A stretch of 64,000 nt of DNA from Marinisporobacter sp. (GTDB lineage Bacteria; Bacillota; Clostridia; Peptostreptococcales; Thermotaleaceae). The notes under the pieces were generated by a model. That model was not told where the DNA came from. It saw only the letters and a program-made list of their open reading frames with translations, and made no database searches. Position numbers and translations under genes: made by a program. The first letter of the stretch is position 1. Every line of letters starts with the position of its first letter. Shown one piece after another: positions 27,790 through 37,391 of this stretch. The stretch is taken from positions 1 to 64,000 of the forward strand of contig JAOARP010000063.1 of assembly GCA_025210525.1 (NCBI GenBank), given 5' to 3'.

Positions 27790-28695
27790 ATGCAATCTAA
27801 ATTCATTGGTAGTAGCTATCAAATCATTCATATTCTTAATGATACCAAAGAATATCAAACCGTATTATGTCAAGATATATCCAATAAAAACATAACTCAT
27901 CAATTTATTCTAAATATCTATAAAGATAAAAAATTAATCCAAAAATTTGCACCTCTTCTTTCGAAATTAAATAGAGATATTTGCCATAACTTTGTTGAAT
28001 TATTTGTTGAAAATTCTTATCTAGTATCCGTTTTTATCTATCATGAGTATATTCCTTTAAAAAATTACTTAGCTTCAAATGATCTCACTCTAAAAGCTCA
28101 GTTAGAACTAGGTGAATCCTTACTTTTAGAATTATTGAAAAATGATAATATTAAGGACTCTCTCAAATATTTTGCTTTCAATCCTTCTAACATTGTCGTT
28201 GATGATCATAATAAAGCTCATATAAACTTTATTCTCATTCCTGATGTTTGTGAATCTAACCATGTGGATCATAATATTACAAATATTATAAAGCTTTTAT
28301 TTAAAGATAAAAATACAGTTCCAAAGGATCTAAAAAGCTTTTTAGATAAGCTTCAGAATCATGAGTATTCTTTAATAAGCTCCATATATGCAGATTATAA
28401 ACGTATCTTAGACAAACTCTATGCACAGTTTGATATTGAAAAAAAAGATGATTTTTCTACAAAAATCAAAAGATCTATTTTGGAAAAATTTAAAAATAAC
28501 ACGCGCTTGTCTAATCATCTTTTTACTTTAAGAGTAACCACCATTCTATTAGTCCTGATCCTTATAAGTACTGGATCTTGGTATGCATATAATCACTATT
28601 TTTCCACTCTCATAAATACTAGTAAACCTACTCTTACAGAATCAGTAATTATTGATGATCGTACCCAAGTAAATTTATCTATTCCAAGTGAATAA
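27790..28695 (+). CDS. Kinase-like protein without catalytic residues, C-terminal membrane anchor
   Basis: Protein of 301 aa. Residues about 1-220 follow the pattern of a protein kinase fold; where active kinases have HRDxKPxNIL it reads YFAFNPSNIVV, and the DFG position reads INF. The catalytic Asp, the Lys of that loop and the metal-binding Asp are thus absent, as in a pseudokinase. A membrane helix follows (about 250-268) with a short outside tail. The ATG has AAGGAGGT upstream. It is a single gene divergent from the cyclase-like operon and convergent with the structural operon. Similar architecture (pseudokinase plus one helix) occurs in EssB of type VII secretion; relation to it is not claimed. 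The kinase-fold assignment is tentative. Confidence 0.5.
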   Translation: MQSKFIGSSYQIIHILNDTKEYQTVLCQDISNKNITHQFILNIYKDKKLIQKFAPLLSKLNRDICHNFVELFVENSYLVSVFIYHEYIPLKNYLASNDLTLKAQLELGESLLLELLKNDNIKDSLKYFAFNPSNIVVDDHNKAHINFILIPDVCESNHVDHNITNIIKLLFKDKNTVPKDLKSFLDKLQNHEYSLISSIYADYKRILDKLYAQFDIEKKDDFSTKIKRSILEKFKNNTRLSNHLFTLRVTTILLVLILISTGSWYAYNHYFSTLINTSKPTLTESVIIDDRTQVNLSIPSE

Positions 28696-28698
28696 TTA

Positions 28699-28721
28699 GG
28701 GAGCTCTTTTAAAGAGCTTCC
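28699..28721. terminator. Bidirectional terminator, pseudokinase-like gene / structural operon
   Basis: AGCTCTTT and AAAGAGCT form a perfect 8-bp core extended by GGG/TCC, between two convergent genes. The downstream plus strand is T-rich (TTATATTTATT). Confidence 0.8.
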
Positions 28722-28727
28722 TTATAT

Positions 28728-30524
28728 TTATTCATTTACAACTACAAAAGCACTCACCATTACATTTGGGTCCTCTTGTGAAGTAACCTTTATTTCATAT
28801 GTTCCCTTTATGCTAGCAGCTTTGTATATACCATTTTGATCAATGCTTCCTCCAGCATCATCAACAATAGACCAATTTACTTGCTTATTTGGTGTTCCAT
28901 ATACAAAAGCTCTAAATCTCACTTCATCTCTTGGTTTAACTGAAACAATATCTGGCTCTACCTTTATAGTAATAACATCCCTTTCAATAAATGCTTCTGA
29001 ATCTTTCTCTGGCTTCATGGCAAACCATCTCAATTTTAATGATTCAATATCTTCTGCATCTAAAAATCTTACACCTATTTTAAAAGTCCCTTTATCAGGA
29101 AATAAGACTGCCGCTGTCTCTAACCTATATAATTTCTTTTCAAACTCATTTCTCTTAAAAACATCTCCATTTCCAAAAAGCATCTTATCATCCTGTTGCA
29201 GAACAGATACATTAATAGAAACGGCTCCTAATCCTAAACCATGAGATATTTCTTCCGTTACATATCTGCCATTCATTTTAGCTCCATTTCCTAAAAGAAT
29301 TTCTGTAACTCCTGTAGATGTTGCATAATCATATGCTTGAGCAGCAGGTATTCCTACCTCAAAATTCCAGTTATTCGTATTTGGATTATATTTTATATCT
29401 GCTTCTGGCTTTTCCCAAGCATTTAATCTCCTCGTCCTTACAGTTGTCTCAAAGGGCTTAAATAAATTCCCATTTAAAGGATTTTGTTGTTGATTCATCC
29501 CTATAGCAGGTAAATATTGATTAAAAGGAACAGGCTGAATATATCTAATAATATTGGTTGAAGAAGTATTCATCAGATCAATTCTAGCAATACAAATCTC
29601 AAGCTCTCCTCCCCCTGTTTTTTCTTCTAAATTTTGAGTGTAGTATCTTTTTAAAATTTCATTAGATATATTTCCTTCCGTAATCAACACCTTAGCATTC
29701 ATTTCTATATCCTTAGTAATAAACTCTCTACCAATCCATATATCTAAATGTACATGATCATTAAATAATAATGCATCTACATTATCTACTTTTTCAGCTT
29801 TTACAATCATCTCTGTTTCATATATTGTTTTCATATTATCTGGATTTTCGGCAAAACGAAAAATCAATTCTCGTTGATCATCCTTAGACTTAAAATATTC
29901 TGAAGTAGATGATAATTCAATTTTAACAGGGTCCATATCTGTATGCTTCATCAAAATCATTTTAACCACTGCTTCTTGACATGAAGGTACAACAGTAGGG
30001 ATTTGAGCAATCAAAGTCAATCCATTTTGATTGTAAAGTACTTTATATGTAGAGGCACAATCCGTTTGCATGATTTCTTCTATAGATTGTTCTTGTGGCT
30101 TTAGAAAAAGCTCAAAGCTTTCCTCTACTCTACTATATTCAGTCCCTTCATCTCCATTATCATTAGCTATAACATTTACAGGCTCTTTCAGCTTTTCCCC
30201 ATAAGAAATATATAAGTAACACTGTCTTTTATCTCTTATACTTTCATATCCATCTATCATAGAAAGTCTTCGTGAAATAGATTCAGATAAAATAATTTCC
30301 CTTCCTAGATAGTCAATAGCCATACCCGATTCAATAGATATCTTATCTTCACTAGTAGCTACAACATTTAACCCACAAACAATCCCTGCACCACTTAAGA
30401 TTCTGTTTTTTAATCTTCTTTTGTTATTAAAATACATTTGTTCTGCATCAAAATCCCTAACAGATAGTAGCTTCCCATAAAAATATCTATTCCTCTCAAA
30501 AGGAAAATAACTTCTATTCTTCAT
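28728..30524 (-). CDS. eCIS baseplate/fibre-like protein with C-terminal Ig domain
   Basis: Protein of 598 aa. It begins with a motif I associate with eCIS clusters (NRYFYGKLLSVRDFDAEQ, then FNNKRRLKNRILSGAGIVCG), which precedes a strand-rich domain describing an adjustable surface protein. The last 85 residues form a bacterial Ig-like (BIG2-type) domain (IVSVKPRDEVRFRAFVYGT, then VNWSIVDDAGGSIDQNG). Such Ig domains often sit on fibres that touch targets. It is the final gene of the structural operon, after tail protein I, the usual place of fibre or receptor-binding genes. A GGGGGCG Shine-Dalgarno precedes the ATG. The exact structural role is inferred. Confidence 0.65.
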   Translation of the reverse strand: MKNRSYFPFERNRYFYGKLLSVRDFDAEQMYFNNKRRLKNRILSGAGIVCGLNVVATSEDKISIESGMAIDYLGREIILSESISRRLSMIDGYESIRDKRQCYLYISYGEKLKEPVNVIANDNGDEGTEYSRVEESFELFLKPQEQSIEEIMQTDCASTYKVLYNQNGLTLIAQIPTVVPSCQEAVVKMILMKHTDMDPVKIELSSTSEYFKSKDDQRELIFRFAENPDNMKTIYETEMIVKAEKVDNVDALLFNDHVHLDIWIGREFITKDIEMNAKVLITEGNISNEILKRYYTQNLEEKTGGGELEICIARIDLMNTSSTNIIRYIQPVPFNQYLPAIGMNQQQNPLNGNLFKPFETTVRTRRLNAWEKPEADIKYNPNTNNWNFEVGIPAAQAYDYATSTGVTEILLGNGAKMNGRYVTEEISHGLGLGAVSINVSVLQQDDKMLFGNGDVFKRNEFEKKLYRLETAAVLFPDKGTFKIGVRFLDAEDIESLKLRWFAMKPEKDSEAFIERDVITIKVEPDIVSVKPRDEVRFRAFVYGTPNKQVNWSIVDDAGGSIDQNGIYKAASIKGTYEIKVTSQEDPNVMVSAFVVVNE

Positions 30525-30546
30525 CAGCTTTCGCCCCCTATATTTT

Positions 30547-31698
30547 TCACTTAATCAACAATGCATCAAATGGTATAGATTTATTATTTTCTAAGATCAA
30601 TGGATTTTTATTTCCTATATAAGAATTTATACCTAAATACGTATGCATCCCTAAATAAATATGCGGCTTTAGATAAGTAATAACCGCTTCTGTCTGAGCA
30701 GGAGAATTATCTTCAATCAGCTTTATTAAGGCATCCTTTTGTTTTTTATCTCTATGGCATTTAGCATCCATCAATACATAATATTTATAAGGGTGATTCC
30801 CATATAGATGTAAATATGGATTGTTTTCTATATTCGCCTCTACCATCTCTTTTATTTGAAAATATTCTATTATAAAAGGTTTATATCCTGTATAAATTTC
30901 TATTAACCTTTCTAAGCCTTGTCTAGTCCCTGTAATTCCATATAGATCAACAGCTTCATTTAAAAATCTTTTAAATCTTTTTGGCTCCCATAAAGATATA
31001 TAATCAATATCTAACCAACTACATAGCCAATTTACGAATTCATCATCTGCTGCTTCTAAATCAAAATATTTAGATATATTATAAATCTCATTCTCAAGAT
31101 CAAAAATAAACGATTGAAAAATTGATAAAAATCTATAAAAGAAATCTTCTTTTTTTAAATGATCCCTATATATTTCAGGCAAATAATCAATAATATGCTC
31201 TCCTGGTAAATATACTCTCATCTTTTTTAAGATAGGCTTATTTTCAGTTGTTCCTGACATTTCTATTTTTATCCATAGATACCTGCCATATGATTTAAGT
31301 AATGCATCCTTTACATTTATAAAAGATTCCACATATAAAGGATCTAATAGCTTTTTCTTATCTTGATTAGAAATTTCATCAGAATCAATAATTTCATCAA
31401 TTTTTATCTGATCGTCTTCAATATCTATATATTCTGAGTCAGAGGCATAAAAAGATATCTTAATGACAGAATCATTTGGATTTTCAAAATCAATAGTCAC
31501 TCGACTCCATTCAAGCCCTCTATCTATTCCATCTATTCTTTTTAAGAATAGAGTACCATTTACTTGCCTACTTTTTTCATGATCTATATCTTCTTCAATA
31601 GTTAATCCTATATCCTTTGCAATCAAATGACTTGAACATCCTTTTTGCCAATCATATTTACTATTGAAAGAAAAATATTTTACTGAACTTTCAATCAT
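30547..31698 (-). CDS. Phage tail protein I-like baseplate protein
   Basis: Protein of about 383 aa. After an N-terminal beta-rich part (about 1-165) comes the tail protein I type domain (PF09684-like/TIGR02242-like): YLPEIYRDHL, FLSIFQSFIFDLENEI, FVNWLCSWLDI, LYGITGTRQGLERLIEIYTG. In P2-like tails and eCIS it links the baseplate wedges to the fibre. ATG 31698 is used rather than the TTG one codon upstream because AGGTGA is better spaced. It lies between the baseplate J gene and the Ig-domain protein. Confidence 0.85.
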   Translation of the reverse strand: MIESSVKYFSFNSKYDWQKGCSSHLIAKDIGLTIEEDIDHEKSRQVNGTLFLKRIDGIDRGLEWSRVTIDFENPNDSVIKISFYASDSEYIDIEDDQIKIDEIIDSDEISNQDKKKLLDPLYVESFINVKDALLKSYGRYLWIKIEMSGTTENKPILKKMRVYLPGEHIIDYLPEIYRDHLKKEDFFYRFLSIFQSFIFDLENEIYNISKYFDLEAADDEFVNWLCSWLDIDYISLWEPKRFKRFLNEAVDLYGITGTRQGLERLIEIYTGYKPFIIEYFQIKEMVEANIENNPYLHLYGNHPYKYYVLMDAKCHRDKKQKDALIKLIEDNSPAQTEAVITYLKPHIYLGMHTYLGINSYIGNKNPLILENNKSIPFDALLIK

Positions 31699-31726
31699 CA
31701 AGATTCACCTCTAGCTATTTAATTTT

Positions 31727-33871
31727 TTACTCCTCTCTTAAGTTCACTTCAAGCTCCCCTACACAAGCCATAACATTAAAGGGTACATGCATATCTCCAC
31801 TCTTTAACCTTTTCCAATTACCACCTTTTGCAGAAATACTAATTTTCCTTACATAATCCACATCATCTATTTTACTAATCAAGCTCATCAAATCGCTTTC
31901 AAAGATTGCATCCCCAAATTTTCTATTCGCCTGCACTCCTTTGAATTGAAAAAATTCCTCAATATGATCCTTGATACTATCCACTACCTCATCTGTCATA
32001 ATCTTATTTGAAACAGCTTCAACATAAATATTTACTTCTATATATTGTGGTAATACCATTTCAAATACGGTTCCAATTAAACGATACTTCTCCAAATGCA
32101 TTTTAATGGCTTTTATAAAAGCTTCATTTGGAATTGGTTTTTTCTTCTCACTATAAGGCATAACAACAATCTTAACAATTGTTTGTTTTCCGTCATTTAC
32201 TGTCACAGCTTTTACTTGGTCTATTCTAAGTCCAGGCGTTAATTTCACAATATCTTCATAATCCTTAAGAGTAACAGCTCTTTTTAAGCTTCTTAATCTT
32301 AATTTGAGTTGGTCTATTAATTCTTCTTGATCATCATCTTTTCCACCCATACAATCATCTACATTATGTATTTTGAAAGAATCTTCGTTTATGCCTAGCT
32401 CATGAGCATTCTCAATCCTATTGATTTCTCCTCGTGTAATATTTCCTAAGGCACCACCCGTTATTTTGCAGCTAATCAATCGGATATTCTGCTTTCCAAT
32501 AGGTGGTATTACTCCATTTTCACCATCTCCAAATACGATTTCCTCACGTTCATCATTTATTGTAAAGCAATATTTATTATTGGGTTCAATCTCTAGTTCA
32601 TCTGTATATGTCCAATTGGTCCATATAATTTTCCCATTCTTTAGAATTTCTCCTACTTGTAAAATAGCATCCCTTCTCATCACCCTATGAATATCTTTTA
32701 CAAAAAACTTCTGATGGGGCATTCCATTTGATGATCCTACAATTCTACTTCCTTTAAAGCTTGGCTCTGAAAAGATCATTCTATAATTTTTATATGTATT
32801 TTCTTCATCTAGTATTTTTTCAAATTCAAATTTGCATCTTCCTGAACAAATCTTTCTATTTTCCTTAAGGTATTCTATTTTTGCATCTTCTAAATCCATC
32901 CACTTATTTTTCTCAATTTCATACTGAACTTCTATTTCTCCAAACATACTCAGCCATGTATCTAAAATAACCGATGGATTATTTTCATTGATTATGATTT
33001 CATGGGACTCACTTAATGTTTTTATTTGATGAACTTGAGTAAAATCATTATATATTTTAAGAATTTTAGGACTTTCCTCACATCCTGGTTTGTTTAATTT
33101 TACTCTCATCCAATAGCAAGGTTCTTCTTCAAAGAACAAGCTTTCTTTAGAAGCGTTGTTTCGAACTTCAAACTCAACAACACCATCTACTAAAAATCCA
33201 TGGGTATCATCATAGCTTAAATCAATAGGCATCCATCTTCCTTCACTCAATATTTCCCAAGAAATATGATTTAGCCCCATAGAATTCTTTGATATAAAGG
33301 GGTTTCTCTCCACAGGATGTTCATCAAAAACATTAATCCAGAATTTATATTTTTTCTCCTTAACAAATCCTTTTTCCCATCCTAAATACAATATACTATC
33401 CTTCCTTTGCTCCTTTCCAAAAGCATAAAAGGAGACAGCTTCTTCTAATTGTGTTTTACTTACATCCAGGTAAGTTTCGCCATCAAATACAACGGTCTTT
33501 TTCATTTTATTCAAACCAATAAAGGCTTCTTCCGTTGACTCAAACACAAATCCATCTGAAGCAAATCTAGTATTTTTAGGAATAATCACTTCTTCTTTAC
33601 ATTTTTCAAAAACTACTTTTGCCTTTGATGGACTGTTTCCACTAGGTCTTATCCCTAGCAACTTCAAAAACTTCATTTGATTCTTGCTCGTAATTTTGTC
33701 TAAATGAAACTGCTGCATTTCTTTTAACCATGCAAATAACTCAATCAGTGTTATACCAGGGTCATGCACATTATAATCTGTCCATTCTGGCACTAATTTT
33801 GCGACTTTATTTCTAGCATGATTCACTATATCCCGATAATTTTGATCATCTAGCTTTGGTAATCTAATCAT
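31727..33871 (-). CDS. Baseplate J-like wedge protein, shorter copy
   Basis: Protein of 714 aa. The N-terminus has the family motif WTDYNVHDPGITLIELFAWL (about 25-44), shared by gp6/J-type wedge proteins. The C-terminal half carries the baseplate J domain with DCMGGKDDDQEELIDQLKLR and LKDYEDIVKLTPGL. In PVC two such proteins, Pvc11 and Pvc12, form the baseplate wedge that changes shape to trigger contraction. This shorter protein would be the Pvc12-type partner, though which is which is inferred from length and order. It starts 11 bp after the larger copy, with AGGTGAA before the ATG. Confidence 0.88.
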   Translation of the reverse strand: MIRLPKLDDQNYRDIVNHARNKVAKLVPEWTDYNVHDPGITLIELFAWLKEMQQFHLDKITSKNQMKFLKLLGIRPSGNSPSKAKVVFEKCKEEVIIPKNTRFASDGFVFESTEEAFIGLNKMKKTVVFDGETYLDVSKTQLEEAVSFYAFGKEQRKDSILYLGWEKGFVKEKKYKFWINVFDEHPVERNPFISKNSMGLNHISWEILSEGRWMPIDLSYDDTHGFLVDGVVEFEVRNNASKESLFFEEEPCYWMRVKLNKPGCEESPKILKIYNDFTQVHQIKTLSESHEIIINENNPSVILDTWLSMFGEIEVQYEIEKNKWMDLEDAKIEYLKENRKICSGRCKFEFEKILDEENTYKNYRMIFSEPSFKGSRIVGSSNGMPHQKFFVKDIHRVMRRDAILQVGEILKNGKIIWTNWTYTDELEIEPNNKYCFTINDEREEIVFGDGENGVIPPIGKQNIRLISCKITGGALGNITRGEINRIENAHELGINEDSFKIHNVDDCMGGKDDDQEELIDQLKLRLRSLKRAVTLKDYEDIVKLTPGLRIDQVKAVTVNDGKQTIVKIVVMPYSEKKKPIPNEAFIKAIKMHLEKYRLIGTVFEMVLPQYIEVNIYVEAVSNKIMTDEVVDSIKDHIEEFFQFKGVQANRKFGDAIFESDLMSLISKIDDVDYVRKISISAKGGNWKRLKSGDMHVPFNVMACVGELEVNLREE

Positions 33872-33882
33872 GTTTCACCTAC

Positions 33883-36873
33883 TTATCTCTCTGTTCTAAT
33901 TGAAATATTATGTTTTCCATTGGTTGGTACTGCAAAGGGTAAATTTTTCATCTGATCTAAAGATACATAGACATTTTTCCCATTTAAAATATAATTCCCA
34001 TCTAAGCTTATATTTTGAATATATTTAACCCCTTTAATATTCTTCAAAACACTATAAAAATGAGCAGGCTTCGGCAATTCTCCTATCTTCCACCCTTTTT
34101 TATCTCTTCCATTTATAGGATCTAAAAATTTAGCAATAGCTTCATGAACAAGAAATTCGACACGATTAAATTCTTCTAAAGATTCAAGTATAATTTCACA
34201 GTCTAGATTAATATATATCATATAAGGAGCTACAACATGAATACTACTATTAGCAGTTGCTATACAATTGGAACGCTCATATAAAAAAGCTCTGATCTTT
34301 GCACATAAATCTATACTATAAAGCTTGTTCATATAATCCTTACTCATCACAACTAAAGTAATATGTCCATATTCCTTGATTCCTCTTTGATTCATATTGG
34401 ATAAACATTTTACCTTGATAACTTCTTGAAAATTTATTTTTGTTAGCTTTTCAAAATCACGAGGAGTAACAGCTCTTCCTCCATGCCTTATAATAGATGT
34501 TCCTAAGTTAACAGCATCTTTCAGATCTTGAGAATCACTTCCACCACTTGCAGGATTAATATTAACAACAGAATCTACATAGGCTATGGAATTAAGTAAA
34601 TTATTAATCATACCTTTTGGCAAATTCCCTATTTCACCGCCACCTGATGCATAGTCCACTCTTACATTATCAAGGGGTTGCTCTGGAACACTTTTTCCTT
34701 TTTTCCCATCTCCAAATTTTATGATTCCTTTATAGCTATCTATTTCATAATGTCTATCATTTTTGTTGGATTCCTTTAAGTTGTGTACACGTGACCATTT
34801 TATCCAAATTTCAGTGATCACTCCATCATCTAATTTTATATCTACATGATCATCATTTTTTTTCAAAATATCATTCATCTCATCATCATTGATAAAACCA
34901 TATTCATTAACCCAAACCTTTTCATCTATAACAGGTGTGTGATTTAAGGTTATTTTATTAGATAATGGATCATTCATTACTAAAAATGTCTCATCTGAAT
35001 GGGTCTCACATTGAAGGATTTCAACCGTATTCATATAAATATTTTTTATTTTAGGTAAAATTTTTTTATCTAAATCATGCATTTCAACCTTTAGCCAATA
35101 GCCCTCTATATCAAAGTATTGATGCTTTATCATTTTTTTACCTATCTCAAGGGATACATTCCCGCTCTTAGAAAATCCTACTGTTTTATCTCCTACTCTA
35201 ACAGGAAGCCAATCTTTTTTTCCTTGATAATTAGTTAAAATATACCAAGAGCAGTTTAACTCTTTCTCTATCAAATTCATCATCTGAAAATACATATTTA
35301 CTGGCATCCCCATAAGTGGTTGATCAAAGCAAAAATAAGTACTCGTATGTTTATCTCTCAAAGTTTCAAAAACTTTTATAGGTTTTTCTACTCCAAATAA
35401 AGTTTCAATTTTCTTACTTTCATTGCCGTTATTAAATGTCTTAATCCATTTAGTTGGTTGAAAGTTTTCTCTATAATCAAAATAAGTATTTATTTTATTT
35501 AACCAAGGACATAAATAAATTCCATCTATACTCAATTTATTTTCAACCGTCACAATTCTAAATCTTAGCCAATAGCCTTCTTCAGAATTAACAATCACCT
35601 TTTCTATATCTAAAGGACAATAAAAACTAATTTGTTGATTTTCATCTTTTCCATAAAACAAACCATCTATAAGATCATTTGTTTTAAGCTTGAGCCACCC
35701 TTTTCCATTCCAGTATTCCATTACAACCCGATCAATAATAATTTTCTTCTTCTCAGGCTTTTTTAACTTCGTTTTGTCCATAATAAATTTAAACTTTGTC
35801 TTTGTTTCTATTTCTGGCAATGCAAAGGATAAATCTTTTTCAACATATTCTAAGTTCATAGCAATCGTAACCTGTGCACCTTTTTTTGAAAAAATTTCAT
35901 CTGATTTTATATAAAAACAATCATATTCACTAAATTGCTTTCCAAAACAAAAACGATTATCTTCATCTATGGGAATATCATTATAATACATCTCGTCTAA
36001 AACAAGTTCCTCTGACTCAGTAGCAGAAGAAATTTCTACTCCATCAATACTTATTTCTTTAAGGGCTGAAATATCCTTAGCAAAGCATCCAATTTTATAA
36101 GCTCCATCCTCTTCTTCAAAATTAATATTCAGTTTCTGATCTTTATAAAGTATAATATGATCATCCTTATAATCTACTCGATCAAAAGATTGCCAGCCTT
36201 GACGATTGTAATATTTCCACTGAACATAATCAACAGTTGATAATTTTTCAACGTAAGTATTTACTATATGGGGAACTGCTTTGTTATATAGCTTTATTCT
36301 AATAATAGATGGACTCATTAGATTCATTTCACATCCACCTAAAAGTTCAAATCCATGCTTTTGAATATGTTGCCCGCTAGATACATCAAATAAAGTCATT
36401 CCATCTTCAAAATCATTGTCTTGATTCATTTTTACAATTTTATCTTGAAAAGGATCAACACAATAAATTCCTTTTAATACAGAAGGACTCACATAAAAAC
36501 TACTCCTTGTTTCAAACAAAACTCTATCACTTTCTTCATCTATTCCCTCACTAAAGAGGATGGTTCCTTTTTTGATATATATATTTTCTGTAATCCCTAA
36601 GCTTGGCTTAAATTCAACAACACTTCTAGATGGTACCACTGGTTTTAATCTAATATCTAAAAGATTTAAAAATGATAAATAATTTTTAAAAGGTACCTTA
36701 TTCAATCTGTCTATTGTCTCCTTAAACATATCTGCAAAAATGATAAATAAAGCAGACCCTGGATCTGGATGATCTAAATTAAACCTCCATTCAGGTGTAT
36801 AATAAGGTAACATATCCATAAGTTGTTTATATAAATCTTCTTTATTTCGTTTATCTATTTTAGGTACCTGCAT
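33883..36873 (-). CDS. Baseplate J-like wedge protein, larger copy
   Basis: Protein of 996 aa, probably the Pvc11-type wedge component. The start has the same kind of motif (YTPEWRFNLDHPDPGSALFIIFADM, abbreviated here to its core residues W, D-P-G and L). Central parts hold several repeated sandwich-like segments (EGYWLRFRI, IEGYWLKVEM). The C-terminal region has the J-domain sequence GGRAVTPRDFEKL after SGGSDSQDLKDAVN. It follows the gp25 gene by 23 bp and has GGAGGTAATT before the ATG. With gp25 and the shorter J protein it would make the baseplate ring around the spike hub. Confidence 0.88.
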   Translation of the reverse strand: MQVPKIDKRNKEDLYKQLMDMLPYYTPEWRFNLDHPDPGSALFIIFADMFKETIDRLNKVPFKNYLSFLNLLDIRLKPVVPSRSVVEFKPSLGITENIYIKKGTILFSEGIDEESDRVLFETRSSFYVSPSVLKGIYCVDPFQDKIVKMNQDNDFEDGMTLFDVSSGQHIQKHGFELLGGCEMNLMSPSIIRIKLYNKAVPHIVNTYVEKLSTVDYVQWKYYNRQGWQSFDRVDYKDDHIILYKDQKLNINFEEEDGAYKIGCFAKDISALKEISIDGVEISSATESEELVLDEMYYNDIPIDEDNRFCFGKQFSEYDCFYIKSDEIFSKKGAQVTIAMNLEYVEKDLSFALPEIETKTKFKFIMDKTKLKKPEKKKIIIDRVVMEYWNGKGWLKLKTNDLIDGLFYGKDENQQISFYCPLDIEKVIVNSEEGYWLRFRIVTVENKLSIDGIYLCPWLNKINTYFDYRENFQPTKWIKTFNNGNESKKIETLFGVEKPIKVFETLRDKHTSTYFCFDQPLMGMPVNMYFQMMNLIEKELNCSWYILTNYQGKKDWLPVRVGDKTVGFSKSGNVSLEIGKKMIKHQYFDIEGYWLKVEMHDLDKKILPKIKNIYMNTVEILQCETHSDETFLVMNDPLSNKITLNHTPVIDEKVWVNEYGFINDDEMNDILKKNDDHVDIKLDDGVITEIWIKWSRVHNLKESNKNDRHYEIDSYKGIIKFGDGKKGKSVPEQPLDNVRVDYASGGGEIGNLPKGMINNLLNSIAYVDSVVNINPASGGSDSQDLKDAVNLGTSIIRHGGRAVTPRDFEKLTKINFQEVIKVKCLSNMNQRGIKEYGHITLVVMSKDYMNKLYSIDLCAKIRAFLYERSNCIATANSSIHVVAPYMIYINLDCEIILESLEEFNRVEFLVHEAIAKFLDPINGRDKKGWKIGELPKPAHFYSVLKNIKGVKYIQNISLDGNYILNGKNVYVSLDQMKNLPFAVPTNGKHNISIRTER

Positions 36874-36896
36874 AATTACCTCCTAAAAGCATTGAC

Positions 36897-37325
36897 TTAA
36901 ATATCTTCAACTCTAGCTAATCCTTCAAACAAGTAGAAAGGATATACCATATTGTAACCATTATTTGTACTTCGAACGATATAAGAGATATTTACAAAAA
37001 CTCGAGAACTATCTTCATAATCTGCAACAACTTCGACTTCCAAATTATAAATTCGAGGCTCCCATTCATGAATAGCTTCTTCTATCTCTTTTTGCATCAT
37101 TGTTAATTGTCCTAAATCATTCGTATCAAATACAAAATCCTTTGCTCTACTTCCAAAATCGCCACGCATTACACGTTCTCCCTTGTAGGTAGAAATAATA
37201 ATCCTAATGGCTTCTTTTATATCCTCTTCATGCTCTGAGAGCATAATCCTTCCCGTACTCTTATCTACTTGAACTGGAAATTTCCAGCCTCTTCCTAAAA
37301 AATCTTTACTTCCATTGGTACCCAT
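36897..37325 (-). CDS. gp25-like baseplate protein
   Basis: Protein of 142 aa of the GPW/gp25 family. Characteristic features are GWKFPVQVD near the start, the helix EEDIKEAIRIIISTYKGERVMRGDFGSR with the conserved GER-x-M-x-x-x-G pattern, and IEEAIHEWEPRI. The family nucleates sheath assembly at the baseplate and corresponds to Pvc9. It is encoded between the spike protein and the wedge genes, as in other contractile systems. The ATG is preceded by GAGGTGATT. Confidence 0.93.
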   Translation of the reverse strand: MGTNGSKDFLGRGWKFPVQVDKSTGRIMLSEHEEDIKEAIRIIISTYKGERVMRGDFGSRAKDFVFDTNDLGQLTMMQKEIEEAIHEWEPRIYNLEVEVVADYEDSSRVFVNISYIVRSTNNGYNMVYPFYLFEGLARVEDI

Positions 37326-37391
37326 ACAATCACCTCAAGATCATCCATTTTCTCCATTCTCAATTTATGAAAAACATATTTTTCATAATCT

